From Prosopocoilus inquinatus (taxonomy: Eukaryota; Arthropoda; Insecta; Coleoptera; Lucanidae): a stretch of DNA of 64,000 bases. A program made the position numbers and the translations under genes. The stretch spans positions 1,488,001 through 1,552,000 of the forward strand of contig JAYKNF010000015.1 of NCBI GenBank assembly GCA_036172665.1, in the 5' to 3' direction. Below, piece by piece: positions 35,965 to 49,029 of this stretch. Under the pieces are notes generated by a model. That model saw only the letters and a list, made by a program, of their open reading frames with translations, was not told the origin of the DNA and did not search any database. Each line of letters begins with the position of its first letter. The first letter of the stretch is position 1.

Positions 35965-37153
35965 GCGACGGATAATCGCGTCGGTTCGATTTTTCGATCG
36001 AAGATGGCGCTGCAATGATCGAAATCGGACGCGTCGAACGTAAACCCGGGTTGTCGCGTATCAAACGAAAGGTCTCGCCGAGCGGCGACGGAAAATCGCG
36101 TCGGTTCGATTTTTCGATCGAAGATGGCGCTGCAATGATCGAAATCGGACGCGTCGAACGTAATCCCGGATTGTTGCGCATCAAACGAAAGGTCTCGCCG
36201 AGCGGCGACGGAAAATCGCGTCGGCTTGATTTTTCGATCGAAGATGGCGCTGCAATGATCGAAATCGAACGCGTCGAACGTAAACCCGGGTTGTCGCGGA
36301 TCAAACGAAAGGTCTCGCCGAGCGGCGACGGAAAATCGCGTCGGTTCGATTTTTGATCGAAGATGGCGCTGCAATGATCGAAAGTGGACGCGTCGAACGT
36401 AAACCCGGGTTGTCGTGCATCAAACGAAAGGTCTCGCCGAGCGGCGACGGAAAATCGCTTCGGTTCGATTTTTCGATCGAAGATGGCGCTGCAATGATCG
36501 AAATCGGACGCGTCGAACGTAAACCCGGGTTGTCGCCCATCAAACGAAAGGTCTCGCCGAGCGGCGACGGAAAATCGCGTCGGTTCGATTTTTCGATCGA
36601 AGATGGCGCTGCAATAATCGAAATCGAACGCGTCGAACGTAAACCCGGGTTGTCGCGTATCAAACGAAAGGTCTCGCCGAGCGGCGACAGAAAATCGCGT
36701 CGGTTTGATTTTTCGATCGAAGATGGCGCTGCAATGATCGAAATCGGACGCGTCGAACGTAAACCCGGATTGTCGCGTATCAAACGAAAGGTCTCGCCGA
36801 GCGGCGACGGAAAATCGCGTCGGTTTGATTTTTCGATCGAAGATGGCGCTGCAATGATCGAAATCGGACGCGTCGAACGTAAACCCGGATTGTCGCGTAT
36901 CAAACGAAAGGTCTCGCCGAGCGGCGACGGAAAATCGCGTCGGTTCGATTTTTTGATCGAAGATGGCGCTGCAATGATCGAAACTGGACGCGTCGAACGT
37001 AGACCCGGGTTGTCGCGCATCAAACGAAAGGTCTCGCCGAGGGGCGACGGAAAATCGGGTCGGCTCGATTTTTCGATCGAAGATGGCGCTGCAATAATCG
37101 AAATCGAACGCGTCGAACGTAAACCCGGATTGTCGCCTATCAAACGAAAGGTC
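35965..37153 (+). repeat. Satellite array 12, 10 monomers
   Basis: Ten monomers, one of 119 bp (near 36,354), in the same order as array 5. Confidence 0.98.
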
Positions 37154-37663
37154 TAAATCGATCGCGTCGAATTCTTTCCGACGTAGAAGAAAGTAGCTTC
37201 ACGAACGTAACGTTTACCACATGGCGAGAGATATACGGGGTGATATCGAAAATGTGACACGAACGCGTGTGTAACAGTGAAAAAGTGTTTCCACTGAAAT
37301 AAAGTAAGTGTTAAAAACAACGGAAAACCTCCAAATTCCATTTCTCCGATGTTACTCTGGCAATAGGAAAAAAGGTTATAAGACGATCGCGTCGGCGGCG
37401 GCGGCGGCGTCGTTTTGCCGGTTAAATTCTTCACGATTTGCATTGTGCCGTCGCGTGTACGCTCGACCGAACGCGTCGAGATTTTGACGGAGCTCATTTG
37501 AATTTGCCGCCGCGTAAAAGATGGGATCGACGAGGGTTGGTTGGCAACGATAGCGCGACACGCGCAGTAAGGAAACCTTGACACTTGACATATATAATAT
37601 TATATCTGTACGGCCAGTCGAGGGGCCGTAGCCCCGGAGATCGGTTGGGGGGGGGGGGGTTGG
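37154..37663 (+). repeat. Spacer copy 13, class B (510 bp)
   Basis: Class B spacer, the duplicate of copy 6. AT palindrome at 37,592-37,605; G-run of 13 at 37,647-37,659. Confidence 0.96.
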
Positions 37664-39211
37664 GCGACGGATAATCGCGTCGGTTCGATTTTTCGATCGA
37701 AGATGGCGCTGCAATGATCGGAATCGGACGCGTCGAACGTAAACCCGGGTTGTCGCGTATCAAACGAAAGGTCTCGCCGAGCGGCGACGGAAAATCGCGT
37801 CGGTTCGATTTTTCGATCGAAGATGGCGCTGCAATGATCGAAATCGGACGCGTCGAACGTAAACCCGGATTGTCGCGTATCAAACGAAAGGTCTCGCCGA
37901 GCGGCGACGGAAAATCGCTTCGGTTCGATTTTTCGATCTAAGATGGCGCTGCAATGATCGAAATCGGACGCGTCGAACGTAAAATCGGATTGTCGCGTAT
38001 CAAACGAAAGGTCTCGCCGAGCGGCGACGGAAAATCGCGTCGGTTCGATTTTTGATCGAAGATGGCGCTGCAATGATCGAAACTGGACGCGTCGAACGTA
38101 AACCCGGGTTGTCGCGTATCAAACGAAAGGTCTCGCCGAGCGGCGACGGAAAATCGCGTCGGTTCGATTTTTCGATCGAAGATGGCGCTGCAATGATCGA
38201 AACTGGACGCGTCGAACGTAAACCCGGGTTGTCCCGCATCAAACGAAAGGTCTCGCCGAGCGGCGACGGAAAATCGCGTCGGTTCGATTTTTCGATCGAA
38301 GATGGCGCTGCAATGATCGAAACTGGACGCGTCGAACGTAAACCCGGGTTGTCGCGTATCAAACGAAAGGTCTCGCCGAGCGGCGACGGAAAATCGCGTC
38401 GCTTCGATTTTTCGATCGAAGATGGCGCTGCAATGATCGAAATCGGACGCGTCGAACGTAAACCCGGGTTGTCGCGTATCAAACGAAAGGTCTCGCCGAG
38501 CGGCGACGGAAAATCGCGTCGGTTCGATTTTTCGATCGAAGATGGCGCTGCAATGATCGAAATCGGACGCGTCGAACGTAATCCCGGATTGTTGCGCATC
38601 AAACGAAAGGTCTCGCCGAGCGGCGACGGAAAATCGCGTCGGCTTGATTTTTCGATCGAAGATGGCGCTGCAATGATCGAAATCGAACGCGTCGAACGTA
38701 AACCCGGGTTGTCGCGGATCAAACGAAAGGTCTCGCCGAGCGGCGACGGAAAATCGCGTCGGTTCGATTTTTGATCGAAGATGGCGCTGCAATGATCGAA
38801 AGTGGACGCGTCGAACGTAAACCCGGGTTGTCGTGCATCAAACGAAAGGTCTCGCCGAGCGGCGACGGAAAATCGCTTCGGTTCGATTTTTCGATTGAAG
38901 ATGGCGCTGCAATTATCGAAATCGGACGCGTCGAACGTAAACCCGGGTTGTCGCGTATCAAACGAAAGGTCTCGCCGAGCGGCGAAGGAAAATCGCGTCG
39001 TTTCGATTTTTTGATCGAAGATGGCGCTGCAATGATCGAAATCGGACGCGTCGAACGTAAACACGGATTGTCGCGTATCAAACGAAAGGTCTCGCCGAGC
39101 GGCGACGGAAAATCGCGTCGGTTCGATTTTTCGATCGAAGATGGCGCTGCAATGATCGAAATCGGACGCGTCGAACGTAAACCCGGATTATCGCCTATCA
39201 AACGAAAGGTC
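37664..39211 (+). repeat. Satellite array 13, 13 monomers
   Basis: Thirteen monomers, two of 119 bp (near 38,053 and 38,772). Order: GI IG IG, then TG TG TG IG IG IE, then SG IG IG IG. The second monomer is IG ending in CGCTTCGG, where array 6 has TG. This is the most visible difference between the two 22-kb copies apart from G-runs. Confidence 0.98.
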
Positions 39212-39719
39212 AAAGTCGATCGCGTCGAATTCTTTCCGACGTAGAAGAAAGTAGCTTTACGAACGTAACGTTTACCACATGGCGAGAGATATACGGGGTG
39301 ATATCGAAAATGTGACACGAACGCGTGTGTAACAGTGAAAAAGTGTTTCCACTGAAAAAAAGTAAGTGTTAAAAACAACGGAAAACCTCCAAATTCCATT
39401 TCTCCGATGTTACTCCGGCAATAGGAAAAAAGGTTATAAGACGATCGCGTCGGCGGCGGCGTCGTTTTGCCGGTTAAATTCTTCACGACTTGCATTGTGC
39501 CGTCGCGTGTACGCTCGACCGAACGCGTCGAGATTTTGACGCAGCTCATTTGAATTTGCAGCCGCGTAAAAGATGGGATCGACGAGGGTTGGTTGGCAAC
39601 GATCGCGCGACACGCGCAGTAAGGAAACCTTGACACCTGACATATAATATTATATCTGTACGGCCAGTCGAGGGGCCGTAGCCCCGGAGATCGGTTGGGG
39701 GGGGGGGGGGGGGGGTTGG
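39212..39719 (+). repeat. Spacer copy 14, class A (508 bp)
   Basis: Class A spacer, the duplicate of copy 7. AT palindrome at 39,642-39,655; G-run of 19 at 39,697-39,715, the longest in a class A copy. Confidence 0.96.
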
Positions 39720-42700
39720 GCGACGGATAATCGCGTCGGTTCGATTTTTCGATCGAAGATGGCGCTGCAATGATCGAAATCGGACGCGTCGAACGTAAAC
39801 CCGGGTTGTCGCGTATCAAACGAAAGGTCTCGCCGAGCGGCGACGGAAAATCGCGTCGGTTCGATTTTTCGATCGAAGATGGCGCTGCAATGATCGAAAT
39901 CGGACGCGTCGAACGTAAACCCGGATTGTCGCGTATCAAACGAAAGGTCTCGCCGAGCGGCGACGGAAAATCGCGTCGGCTTGATTTTTCGATCGAAGAT
40001 GGCGCTGCAATGATCGAAACTGCACGCGTCGAACGTAAAAACGGGTTGTCGCGCATCAAACGAAAGGTCTCGCCGAGCGGCGACGGAAAATCGCGTCGGT
40101 TCGATTTTTCGACCGAAGATGGCGCTGCAATGATCGAAATCGAACGCGTCGAACGTAAACCCGGATTGTCGCATATCAAACGAAAGGTCTCTCCGAGCGG
40201 CGACGGAAAATCGCGTCGGTTCGATTTTTCGATCGAAGATGGCGCTGCAATGATCGAAACTGGACGCGTCGAACGTAAACCCGGGTTGTCGCGCATCAAA
40301 CGAAAGGTCTCGCCGAGCGGCGACGGAAAATCGCGTCGGTTCGATTTTTCGATCTAAGATGGCGCTGCAATGATCGAAATCGGACGCGTCGAACGTAAAA
40401 TCGGATTGTCGCGTATCAAACGAAAGGTCTCGCCGAGCGGCGACGGAAAATCGCGTCGGTTCGATTTTTGATCGAAGATGGCGCTGCAATGATCGAAACT
40501 GGACGCGTCGAACGTAAACCCGGGTTGTCGCGTATCAAACGAAAGGTCTCGCCGAGCGGCGACGGAAAATCGCGTCGGTTCGATTTTTCGATCGAAGATG
40601 GCGCTGCAATGATCGAAACTGGACGCGTCGAACGTAAACCCGGGTTGTCGCGCATCAAACGAAAGGTCTCGCCGAGCGGCGACGGAAAATCGCGTCGGTT
40701 CGATTTTTCGATCGAAGATGGCGCTGCAATGATCAAAACTGGACGCGTCGAACGTAAACCCGGGTTGTCGCGTATCAAACGAAAGGTCTCGCCGAGCGGC
40801 GACGGAAAATCGCGTCGCTTCGATTTTTCGATCGAAGATGGCGCTGCAATGATCGAAATCGGACGCGTCGAACGTAAACCCGGGTTGTCGCGTATCAAAC
40901 GAAAGGTCTCGCCGAGCGGCGACGGAAAATCGCGTCGGTTCGATTTTTCGATCGAAGATGGCGCTGCAATGATCGAAATCGGACGCGTCGAACGTAATCC
41001 CGGATTGTTGCGCATCAAACGAAAGGTCTCGCCGAGCGGCGACGGAAAATCGCGTCGGCTTGATTTTTCGATCGAAGATGGCGCTGCAATGATCGAAATC
41101 GAACGCGTCGAACGTAAACCCGGGTTGTCGCGGATCAAACGAAAGGTCTCGCCGAGCGGCGACGGAAAATCGCGTCGGTTCGATTTTTGATCGAAGATGG
41201 CGCTGCAATGATCGAAAGTGGACGCGTCGAACGTAAACCCGGGTTGTCGTGCATCAAACGAAAGGTCTCGCCGAGCGGCGACGGAAAATCGCTTCGGTTC
41301 GATTTTTCGATCGAAGATGGCGCTGCAATGATCGAAATCGGACGCGTCGAACGTAAACCCGGATTGTCGCCCATCAAACGAAAGGTCTCGCCGAGCGGCG
41401 ACGGAAAATCGCGTCGGTTCGATTTTTCGATCGAAGATGGCGCTGCAATAATCGAAATCGAACGCGTCGAACGTAAACCCGGGTTGTCGCGTATCAAACG
41501 AAAGGTCTCGCCGAGCGGCGACAGAAAATCGCGTCGGTTTGATTTTTCGATCGAAGATGGCGCTGCAATGATCGAAATCGGACGCGTCGAACGTAAACCC
41601 GGATTGTCGCGTATCAAACGAAAGGTCTCGCCGAGCGGCGACGGAAAATCGCGTCGGTTCGATTTTTCGACCGAAGATGGCGCTGCAATGATCGAAATCG
41701 AACGCGTCGAACGTAAACCCGGATTGTCGCATATCAAACGAAAGGTCTCTCCGAGCGGCGACGGAAAATCGCGTCGGTTCGATTTTTCGATCGAAGATGG
41801 CGCTGCAATGATCGAAATCGGACGCGTCGAACGTAAACCCGGATTGTCGCGTATCAAACGAAAGGTCTCGCCGAGCGGCGACGGAAAATCGCGTCGGTTC
41901 GATTTTTCGATCGAAGATGGCGCTGCAATGATCGAAATCGGACGCGTCGAACGTAAACCCGGGTTGTCGCGTATCAAACGAAAGGTCTCGCCGAGCGGCG
42001 ACGGAAAATCGCGTCGGTTCGATTTTTCGACCGAAGATGGCGCTGCAATGATCGAAATCGGACGCGTCGAACGTAAAATCGGATTGTCGCGTATCAAACG
42101 AAAGGTCTCGCCGAGCGGCGACGGAAAATCGCGTCGGCTTGATTTTTCGATCGAAGATGGCGCTGCAATGATCGAAACTGCACGCGTCGAACGTAAAAAC
42201 GGGTTGTCGCGCATCAAACGAAAGGTCTCGCCGAGCGGCGACGGAAAATCGCGTCGGTTCGATTTTTCGACCGAAGATGGCGCTGCAATGATCGAAATCG
42301 GACGCGTCGAACGTAAAATCGGATTGTCGCGTATCAAACGAAAGGTCTCGCCGAGCGGCGACGGAAAATCGCGTCGGTTCGATTTTTGATCGAAGATGGC
42401 GCTGCAATGATCGAAACTGGACGCGTCGAACGTAAACCCGGGTTGTCGCGTATCAAACGAAAGGTCTCGCCGAGCGGCGACGGAAAATCGCGTCGGTTCG
42501 ATTTTTCGATCGAAGATGGCGCTGCAATGATCGAAACTGGACGCGTCGAACGTAAACCCGGGTTGTCGCGCATCAAACGAAAGGTCTCGCCGAGCGGCGA
42601 CGGAAAATCGCGTCGGTTCGATTTTTCGATCGAAGATGGCGCTGCAATGATCAAAACTGGACGCGTCGAACGTAAACCCGGGTTGTCGCGTATCAAACGA

Positions 42701-45700
42701 AAGGTCTCGCCGAGCGGCGACGGAAAATCGCGTCGCTTCGATTTTTCGATCGAAGATGGCGCTGCAATGATCGAAATCGGACGCGTCGAACGTAAACCCG
42801 GGTTGTCGCGTATCAAACGAAAGGTCTCGCCGAGCGGCGACGGAAAATCGCGTCGGTTCGATTTTTCGATCGAAGATGGCGCTGCAATGATCGAAATCGG
42901 ACGCGTCGAACGTAATCCCGGATTGTTGCGCATCAAACGAAAGGTCTCGCCGAGCGGCGACGGAAAATCGCGTCGGCTTGATTTTTCGATCGAAGATGGC
43001 GCTGCAATGATCGAAATCGAACGCGTCGAACGTAAACCCGGGTTGTCGCGGATCAAACGAAAGGTCTCGCCGAGCGGCGACGGAAAATCGCGTCGGTTCG
43101 ATTTTTGATCGAAGATGGCGCTGCAATGATCGAAAGTGGACGCGTCGAACGTAAACCCGGGTTGTCGTGCATCAAACGAAAGGTCTCGCCGAGCGGCGAC
43201 GGAAAATCGCTTCGGTTCGATTTTTCGATCGAAGATGGCGCTGCAATGATCGAAATCGGACGCGTCGAACGTAAACCCGGATTGTCGCCCATCAAACGAA
43301 AGGTCTCGCCGAGCGGCGACGGAAAATCGCGTCGGTTCGATTTTTCGATCGAAGATGGCGCTGCAATAATCGAAATCGAACGCGTCGAACGTAAACCCGG
43401 GTTGTCGCGTATCAAACGAAAGGTCTCGCCGAGCGGCGACAGAAAATCGCGTCGGTTTGATTTTTCGATCGAAGATGGCGCTGCAATGATCGAAATCGGA
43501 CGCGTCGAACGTAAACCCGGATTGTCGCGTATCAAACGAAAGGTCTCGCCGAGCGGCGACGGAAAATCGCGTCGGTTCGATTTTTCGACCGAAGATGGCG
43601 CTGCAATGATCGAAATCGAACGCGTCGAACGTAAACCCGGATTGTCGCATATCAAACGAAAGGTCTCTCCGAGCGGCGACGGAAAATCGCGTCGGTTCGA
43701 TTTTTCGATCGAAGATGGCGCTGCAATGATCGAAATCGGACGCGTCGAACGTAAACCCGGATTGTCGCGTATCAAACGAAAGGTCTCGCCGAGCGGCGAC
43801 GGAAAATCGCGTCGGTTCGATTTTTCGATCGAAGATGGCGCTGCAATGATCGAAATCGGACGCGTCGAACGTAAACCCGGGTTGTCGCGTATCAAACGAA
43901 AGGTCTCGCCGAGCGGCGACGGAAAATCGCGTCGGTTCGATTTTTCGACCGAAGATGGCGCTGCAATGATCGAAATCGGACGCGTCGAACGTAAAATCGG
44001 ATTGTCGCGTATCAAACGAAAGGTCTCGCCGAGCGGCGACGGAAAATCGCGTCGGCTTGATTTTTCGATCGAAGATGGCGCTGCAATGATCGAAACTGCA
44101 CGCGTCGAACGTAAAAACGGGTTGTCGCGCATCAAACGAAAGGTCTCGCCGAGCGGCGACGGAAAATCGCGTCGGTTCGATTTTTCGACCGAAGATGGCG
44201 CTGCAATGATCGAAATCGGACGCGTCGAACGTAAAATCGGATTGTCGCGTATCAAACGAAAGGTCTCGCCGAGCGGCGACGGAAAATCGCGTCGGTTCGA
44301 TTTTTGATCGAAGATGGCGCTGCAATGATCGAAACTGGACGCGTCGAACGTAAACCCGGGTTGTCGCGTATCAAACGAAAGGTCTCGCCGAGCGGCGACG
44401 GAAAATCGCGTCGGTTCGATTTTTCGATCGAAGATGGCGCTGCAATGATCGAAACTGGACGCGTCGAACGTAAACCCGGGTTGTCGCGCATCAAACGAAA
44501 GGTCTCGCCGAGCGGCGACGGAAAATCGCGTCGGTTCGATTTTTCGATCGAAGATGGCGCTGCAATGATCAAAACTGGACGCGTCGAACGTAAACCCGGG
44601 TTGTCGCGTATCAAACGAAAGGTCTCGCCGAGCGGCGACGGAAAATCGCGTCGCTTCGATTTTTCGATCGAAGATGGCGCTGCAATGATCGAAATCGGAC
44701 GCGTCGAACGTAAACCCGGGTTGTCGCGTATCAAACGAAAGGTCTCGCCGAGCGGCGACGGAAAATCGCGTCGGTTCGATTTTTCGATCGAAGATGGCGC
44801 TGCAATGATCGAAATCGGACGCGTCGAACGTAATCCCGGATTGTTGCGCATCAAACGAAAGGTCTCGCCGAGCGGCGACGGAAAATCGCGTCGGCTTGAT
44901 TTTTCGATCGAAGATGGCGCTGCAATGATCGAAATCGAACGCGTCGAACGTAAACCCCGGTTGTCGCGGATCAAACGAAAGGTCTCGCCGAGCGGCGACG
45001 GAAAATCGCGTCGGTTCGATTTTTGATCGAAGATGGCGCTGCAATGATCGAAAGTGGACGCGTCGAACGTAAACCCGGGTTGTCGTGCATCAAACGAAAG
45101 GTCTCGCCGAGCGGCGACGGAAAATCGCTTCGGTTCGATTTTTCGATCGAAGATGGCGCTGCAATGATCGAAATCGGACGCGTCGAACGTAAACCCGGGT
45201 TGTCGCCCATCAAACGAAAGGTCTCGCCGAGCGGCGACGGAAAATCGCGTCGGTTCGATTTTTCGATCGAAGATGGCGCTGCAATAATCGAAATCGAACG
45301 CGTCGAATGTAAACCCGGGTTGTCGCGTATCAAACGAAAGGTCTCGCCGAGCGGCGACAGAAAATCGCGTCGGTTTGATTTTTCGATCGAAGATGGCGCT
45401 GCAATGATCGAAATCGGACGCGTCGAACGTAAACCCGGATTGTCGCGTATCAAACGAAAGGTCTCGCCGAGCGGCGACGGAAAATCGCGTCGGTTTGATT
45501 TTTCGATCGAAGATGGCGCTGCAATGATCGAAATCGGACGCGTCGAACGTAAACCCGGATTGTCGCGTATCAAACGAAAGGTCTCGCCGAGCGGCGACGG
45601 AAAATCGCGTCGGTTCGATTTTTTGATCGAAGATGGCGCTACAATGATCGAAACTGGACGCGTCGAACGTAGACCCGGGTTGTCGCGCATCAAACGAAAG

Positions 45701-45823
45701 GTCTCGCCGAGGGGCGACGGAAAATCGGGTCGGCTCGATTTTTCGATCGAAGATGGCGCTGCAATAATCGAAATCGAACGCGTCGAACGTAAACCCGGAT
45801 TGTCGCCTATCAAACGAAAGGTC
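39720..45823 (+). repeat. Satellite array 14, 51 monomers
   Basis: Fifty-one monomers, six of 119 bp (near 40,469, 41,188, 42,387, 43,106, 44,305 and 45,024), in the same order as array 7. A private change at 44,958 (AAACCCCGG) removes one SmaI site. Confidence 0.98.
40468..45495 (+). repeat. 1,918-bp higher-order repeat, second locus
   Basis: The 16-monomer unit starts at 40,468, 42,386 and 44,304, with the third copy partial. It is the duplicate of the unit at 15,759-20,786. Confidence 0.95.
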
Positions 45824-46333
45824 TAAATCGATCGCGTCGAATTCTTTCCGACGTAGAAGAAAGTAGCTTCACGAACGTAACGTTTACCACATGGCGAGAG
45901 ATATACGGGGTGATATCGAAAATGTGACACGAACGCGTGTGTAACAGTGAAAAAGTGTTTCCACTGAAATAAAGTAAGTGTTAAAAACAACGGAAAACCT
46001 CCAAATTCCATTTCTCCGATGTTACTCTGGCAATAGGAAAAAAGGTTATAAGACGATCGCGTCGGCGGCGGCGGCGGCGTCGTTTTGCCGGTTAAATTCT
46101 TCACGATTTGCATTGTGCCGTCGCGTGTACGCTCGACCGAACGCGTCGAGATTTTGACGGAGCTCATTTGAATTTGCCGCCGCGTAAAAGATGGGATCGA
46201 CGAGGGTTGGTTGGCAACGATAGCGCGACACGCGCAGTAAGGAAACCTTGACACTTGACATATATAATATTATATCTGTACGGCCAGTCGAGGGGCCGTA
46301 GCCCCGGAGATCGGTTGGGGGGGGGGGGGGGGG
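45824..46333 (+). repeat. Spacer copy 15, class B, G-run fused to array (510 bp)
   Basis: Class B spacer, the duplicate of copy 8. AT palindrome at 46,262-46,275. The G-run of 18 at 46,317-46,334 lacks the TT interruption and merges with the first base of the array. Confidence 0.95.
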
Positions 46334-48481
46334 GCGACGGATAATCGCGTCGGTTCGATTTTTCGATCGAAGATGGCGCTGCAATGATCGGAATCGGACG
46401 CGTCGAACGTAAACCCGGGTTGTCGCGTATCAAACGAAAGGTCTCGCCGAGCGGCGACGGAAAATCGCGTCGGTTCGATTTTTCGATCGAAGATGGCGCT
46501 GCAATGATCGAAATCGGACGCGTCGAACGTAAACCCGGATTGTCGCGTATCAAACGAAAGGTCTCGCCGAGCGGCGACGGAAAATCGCGTCGGCTTGATT
46601 TTTCGATCGAAGATGGCGCTGCAATGATCGAAACTGCACGCGTCGAACGTAAAAACGGGTTGTCGCGCATCAAACGAAAGGTCTCGCCGAGCGGCGACGG
46701 AAAATCGCGTCGGTTCGATTTTTCGACCGAAGATGGCGCTGCAATGATCGAAATCGAACGCGTCGAACGTAAACCCGGATTGTCGCATATCAAACGAAAG
46801 GTCTCTCCGAGCGGCGACGGAAAATCGCGTCGGTTCGATTTTTCGATCGAAGATGGCGCTGCAATGATCGAAACTGGACGCGTCGAACGTAAACCCGGGT
46901 TGTCGCGCATCAAACGAAAGGTCTCGCCGAGCGGCGACGGAAAATCGCGTCGGTTCGATTTTTCGATCTAAGATGGCGCTGCAATGATCGAAATCGGACG
47001 CGTCGAACGTAAAATCGGATTGTCGCGTATCAAACGAAAGGTCTCGCCGAGCGGCGACGGAAAATCGCGTCGGTTCGATTTTTGATCGAAGATGGCGCTG
47101 CAATGATCGAAACTGGACGCGTCGAACGTAAACCCGGGTTGTCGCGTATCAAACGAAAGGTCTCGCCGAGCGGCGACGGAAAATCGCGTCGGTTCGATTT
47201 TTCGATCGAAGATGGCGCTGCAATGATCGAAACTGGACGCGTCGAACGTAAACCCGGGTTGTCGCGCATCAAACGAAAGGTCTCGCCGAGCGGCGACGGA
47301 AAATCGCGTCGGTTCGATTTTTCGATCGAAGATGGCGCAGCAATGATCAAAACTGGACGCGTCGAACGTAAACCCGGGTTGTCGCGTATCAAACGAAAGG
47401 TCTCGCCGAGCGGCGAAGGAAAATCGCGTCGGTTCGATTTTTCGATCGAAGATGGCGCTGCAATGATCGAAATCGGACGCGTCGAACGTAATCCCGGATT
47501 GTTGCGCATCAAACGAAAGGTCTCGCCGAGCGGCGACGGAAAATCGCGTCGGCTTGATTTTTCGATCGAAGATGGCGCTGCAATGATCGAAATCGAACGC
47601 GTCGAACGTAAACCCGGGTTGTCGCGGATCAAACGAAAGGTCTCGCCGAGCGGCGACGGAAAATCGCGTCGGTTCGATTTTTGATCGAAGATGGCGCTGC
47701 AATGATCGAAAGTGGACGCGTCGAACGTAAACCCGGGTTGTCGTGCATCAAACGAAAGGTCTCGCCGAGCGGCGACGGAAAATCGCTTCGGTTCGATTTT
47801 TCGATCGAAGATGGCGCTGCAATGATCGAAATCGGACGCGTCGAACGTAAACCCGGATTGTCGCCCATCAAACGAAAGGTCTCGCCGAGCGGCGACGGAA
47901 AATCGCGTCGGTTCGATTTTTCGATCGAAGATGGCGCTGCAATAATCGAAATCGAACGCGTCGAACGTAAACCCGGGTTGTCGCGTATCAAACGAAAGGT
48001 CTCGCCGAGCGGCGACAGAAAATCGCGTCGGTTTGATTTTTCGATCGAAGATGGCGCTGCAATGATCGAAATCGGACGCGTCGAACGTAAACCCGGATTG
48101 TCGCGTATCAAACGAAAGGTCTCGCCGAGCGGCGACGGAAAATCGCGTCGGTTTGATTTTTCGATCGAAGATGGCGCTGCAATGATCGAAATCGGACGCG
48201 TCGAACGTAAACCCGGATTGTCGCGTATCAAACGAAAGGTCTCGCCGAGCGGCGACGGAAAATCGCGTCGGTTCGATTTTTTGATCGAAGATGGCGCTGC
48301 AATGATCGAAACTGGACGCGTCGAACGTAGACCCGGGTTGTCGCGCATCAAACGAAAGGTCTCGCCGAGGGGCGACGGAAAATCGGGTCGGCTCGATTTT
48401 TCGATCGAAGATGGCGCTGCAATAATCGAAATCGAACGCGTCGAACGTAAACCCGGATTGTCGCCTATCAAACGAAAGGTC
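46334..48481 (+). repeat. Satellite array 15, 18 monomers
   Basis: Eighteen monomers, two of 119 bp (near 47,083 and 47,682). Order: GI IG TA IE TG IG, then the five-monomer cassette TG TG KT IG IE, then SG IG IE IG IG TG IE. It matches array 8 until about 47,851, where the large duplication ends. A private T-to-A change at 47,339 gives GGCGCAGC. Confidence 0.98.
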
Positions 48482-48990
48482 TAAATCGATCGCGTCGAAT
48501 TCTTTCCGACGTAGAAGAAAGTAGCTTCACGAACGTAACGTTTACCACATGGCGAGAGATATACGGGGTGATATCGAAAATGTGACACGAACGCGTGTGT
48601 AACAGTGAAAAAGTGTTTCCACTGAAATAAAGTAAGTGTTAAAAACAACGGAAAACCTCCAAATTCCATTTCTCCGATGTTACTCTGGCAATAGGAAAAA
48701 AGGTTATAAGACGATCGCGTCGGCGGCGGCGGCGGCGTCGTTTTGCCGGTTAAATTCTTCACGATTTGCATTGTGCCGTCGCGTGTACGCTCGACCGAAC
48801 GCGTCGAGATTTTGACGGAGCTCATTTGAATTTGCCGCCGCGTAAAAGATGGGATCGACGAGGGTTGGTTGGCAACGATAGCGCGACACGCGCAGTAAGG
48901 AAACCTTGACACTTGACATATATAATATTATATCTGTACGGCCAGTCGAGGGGCCGTAGCCCCGGAGATCGGTTGGGGGGGGGGGGTTGG
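48482..48990 (+). repeat. Spacer copy 16, class B (509 bp)
   Basis: Class B spacer. AT palindrome at 48,920-48,933; G-run of 12 at 48,975-48,986. Confidence 0.96.
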
Positions 48991-49029
48991 GCGACGGATA
49001 ATCGCGTCGGTTCGATTTTTCGATCGAAG

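Larger units (their letters stand above)
25885..47851 (+). repeat. 22-kb segmental duplication, right copy
   Basis: This is the counterpart of 1,188-23,143, with spacers 9-15. I noticed only about a dozen scattered substitutions, one replaced monomer (array 6 against 13) and G-run changes. The copies are separated by about 2.7 kb of array 8. High identity implies either a recent event, gene-conversion-like homogenisation, or an assembly repeat. Confidence 0.95.
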
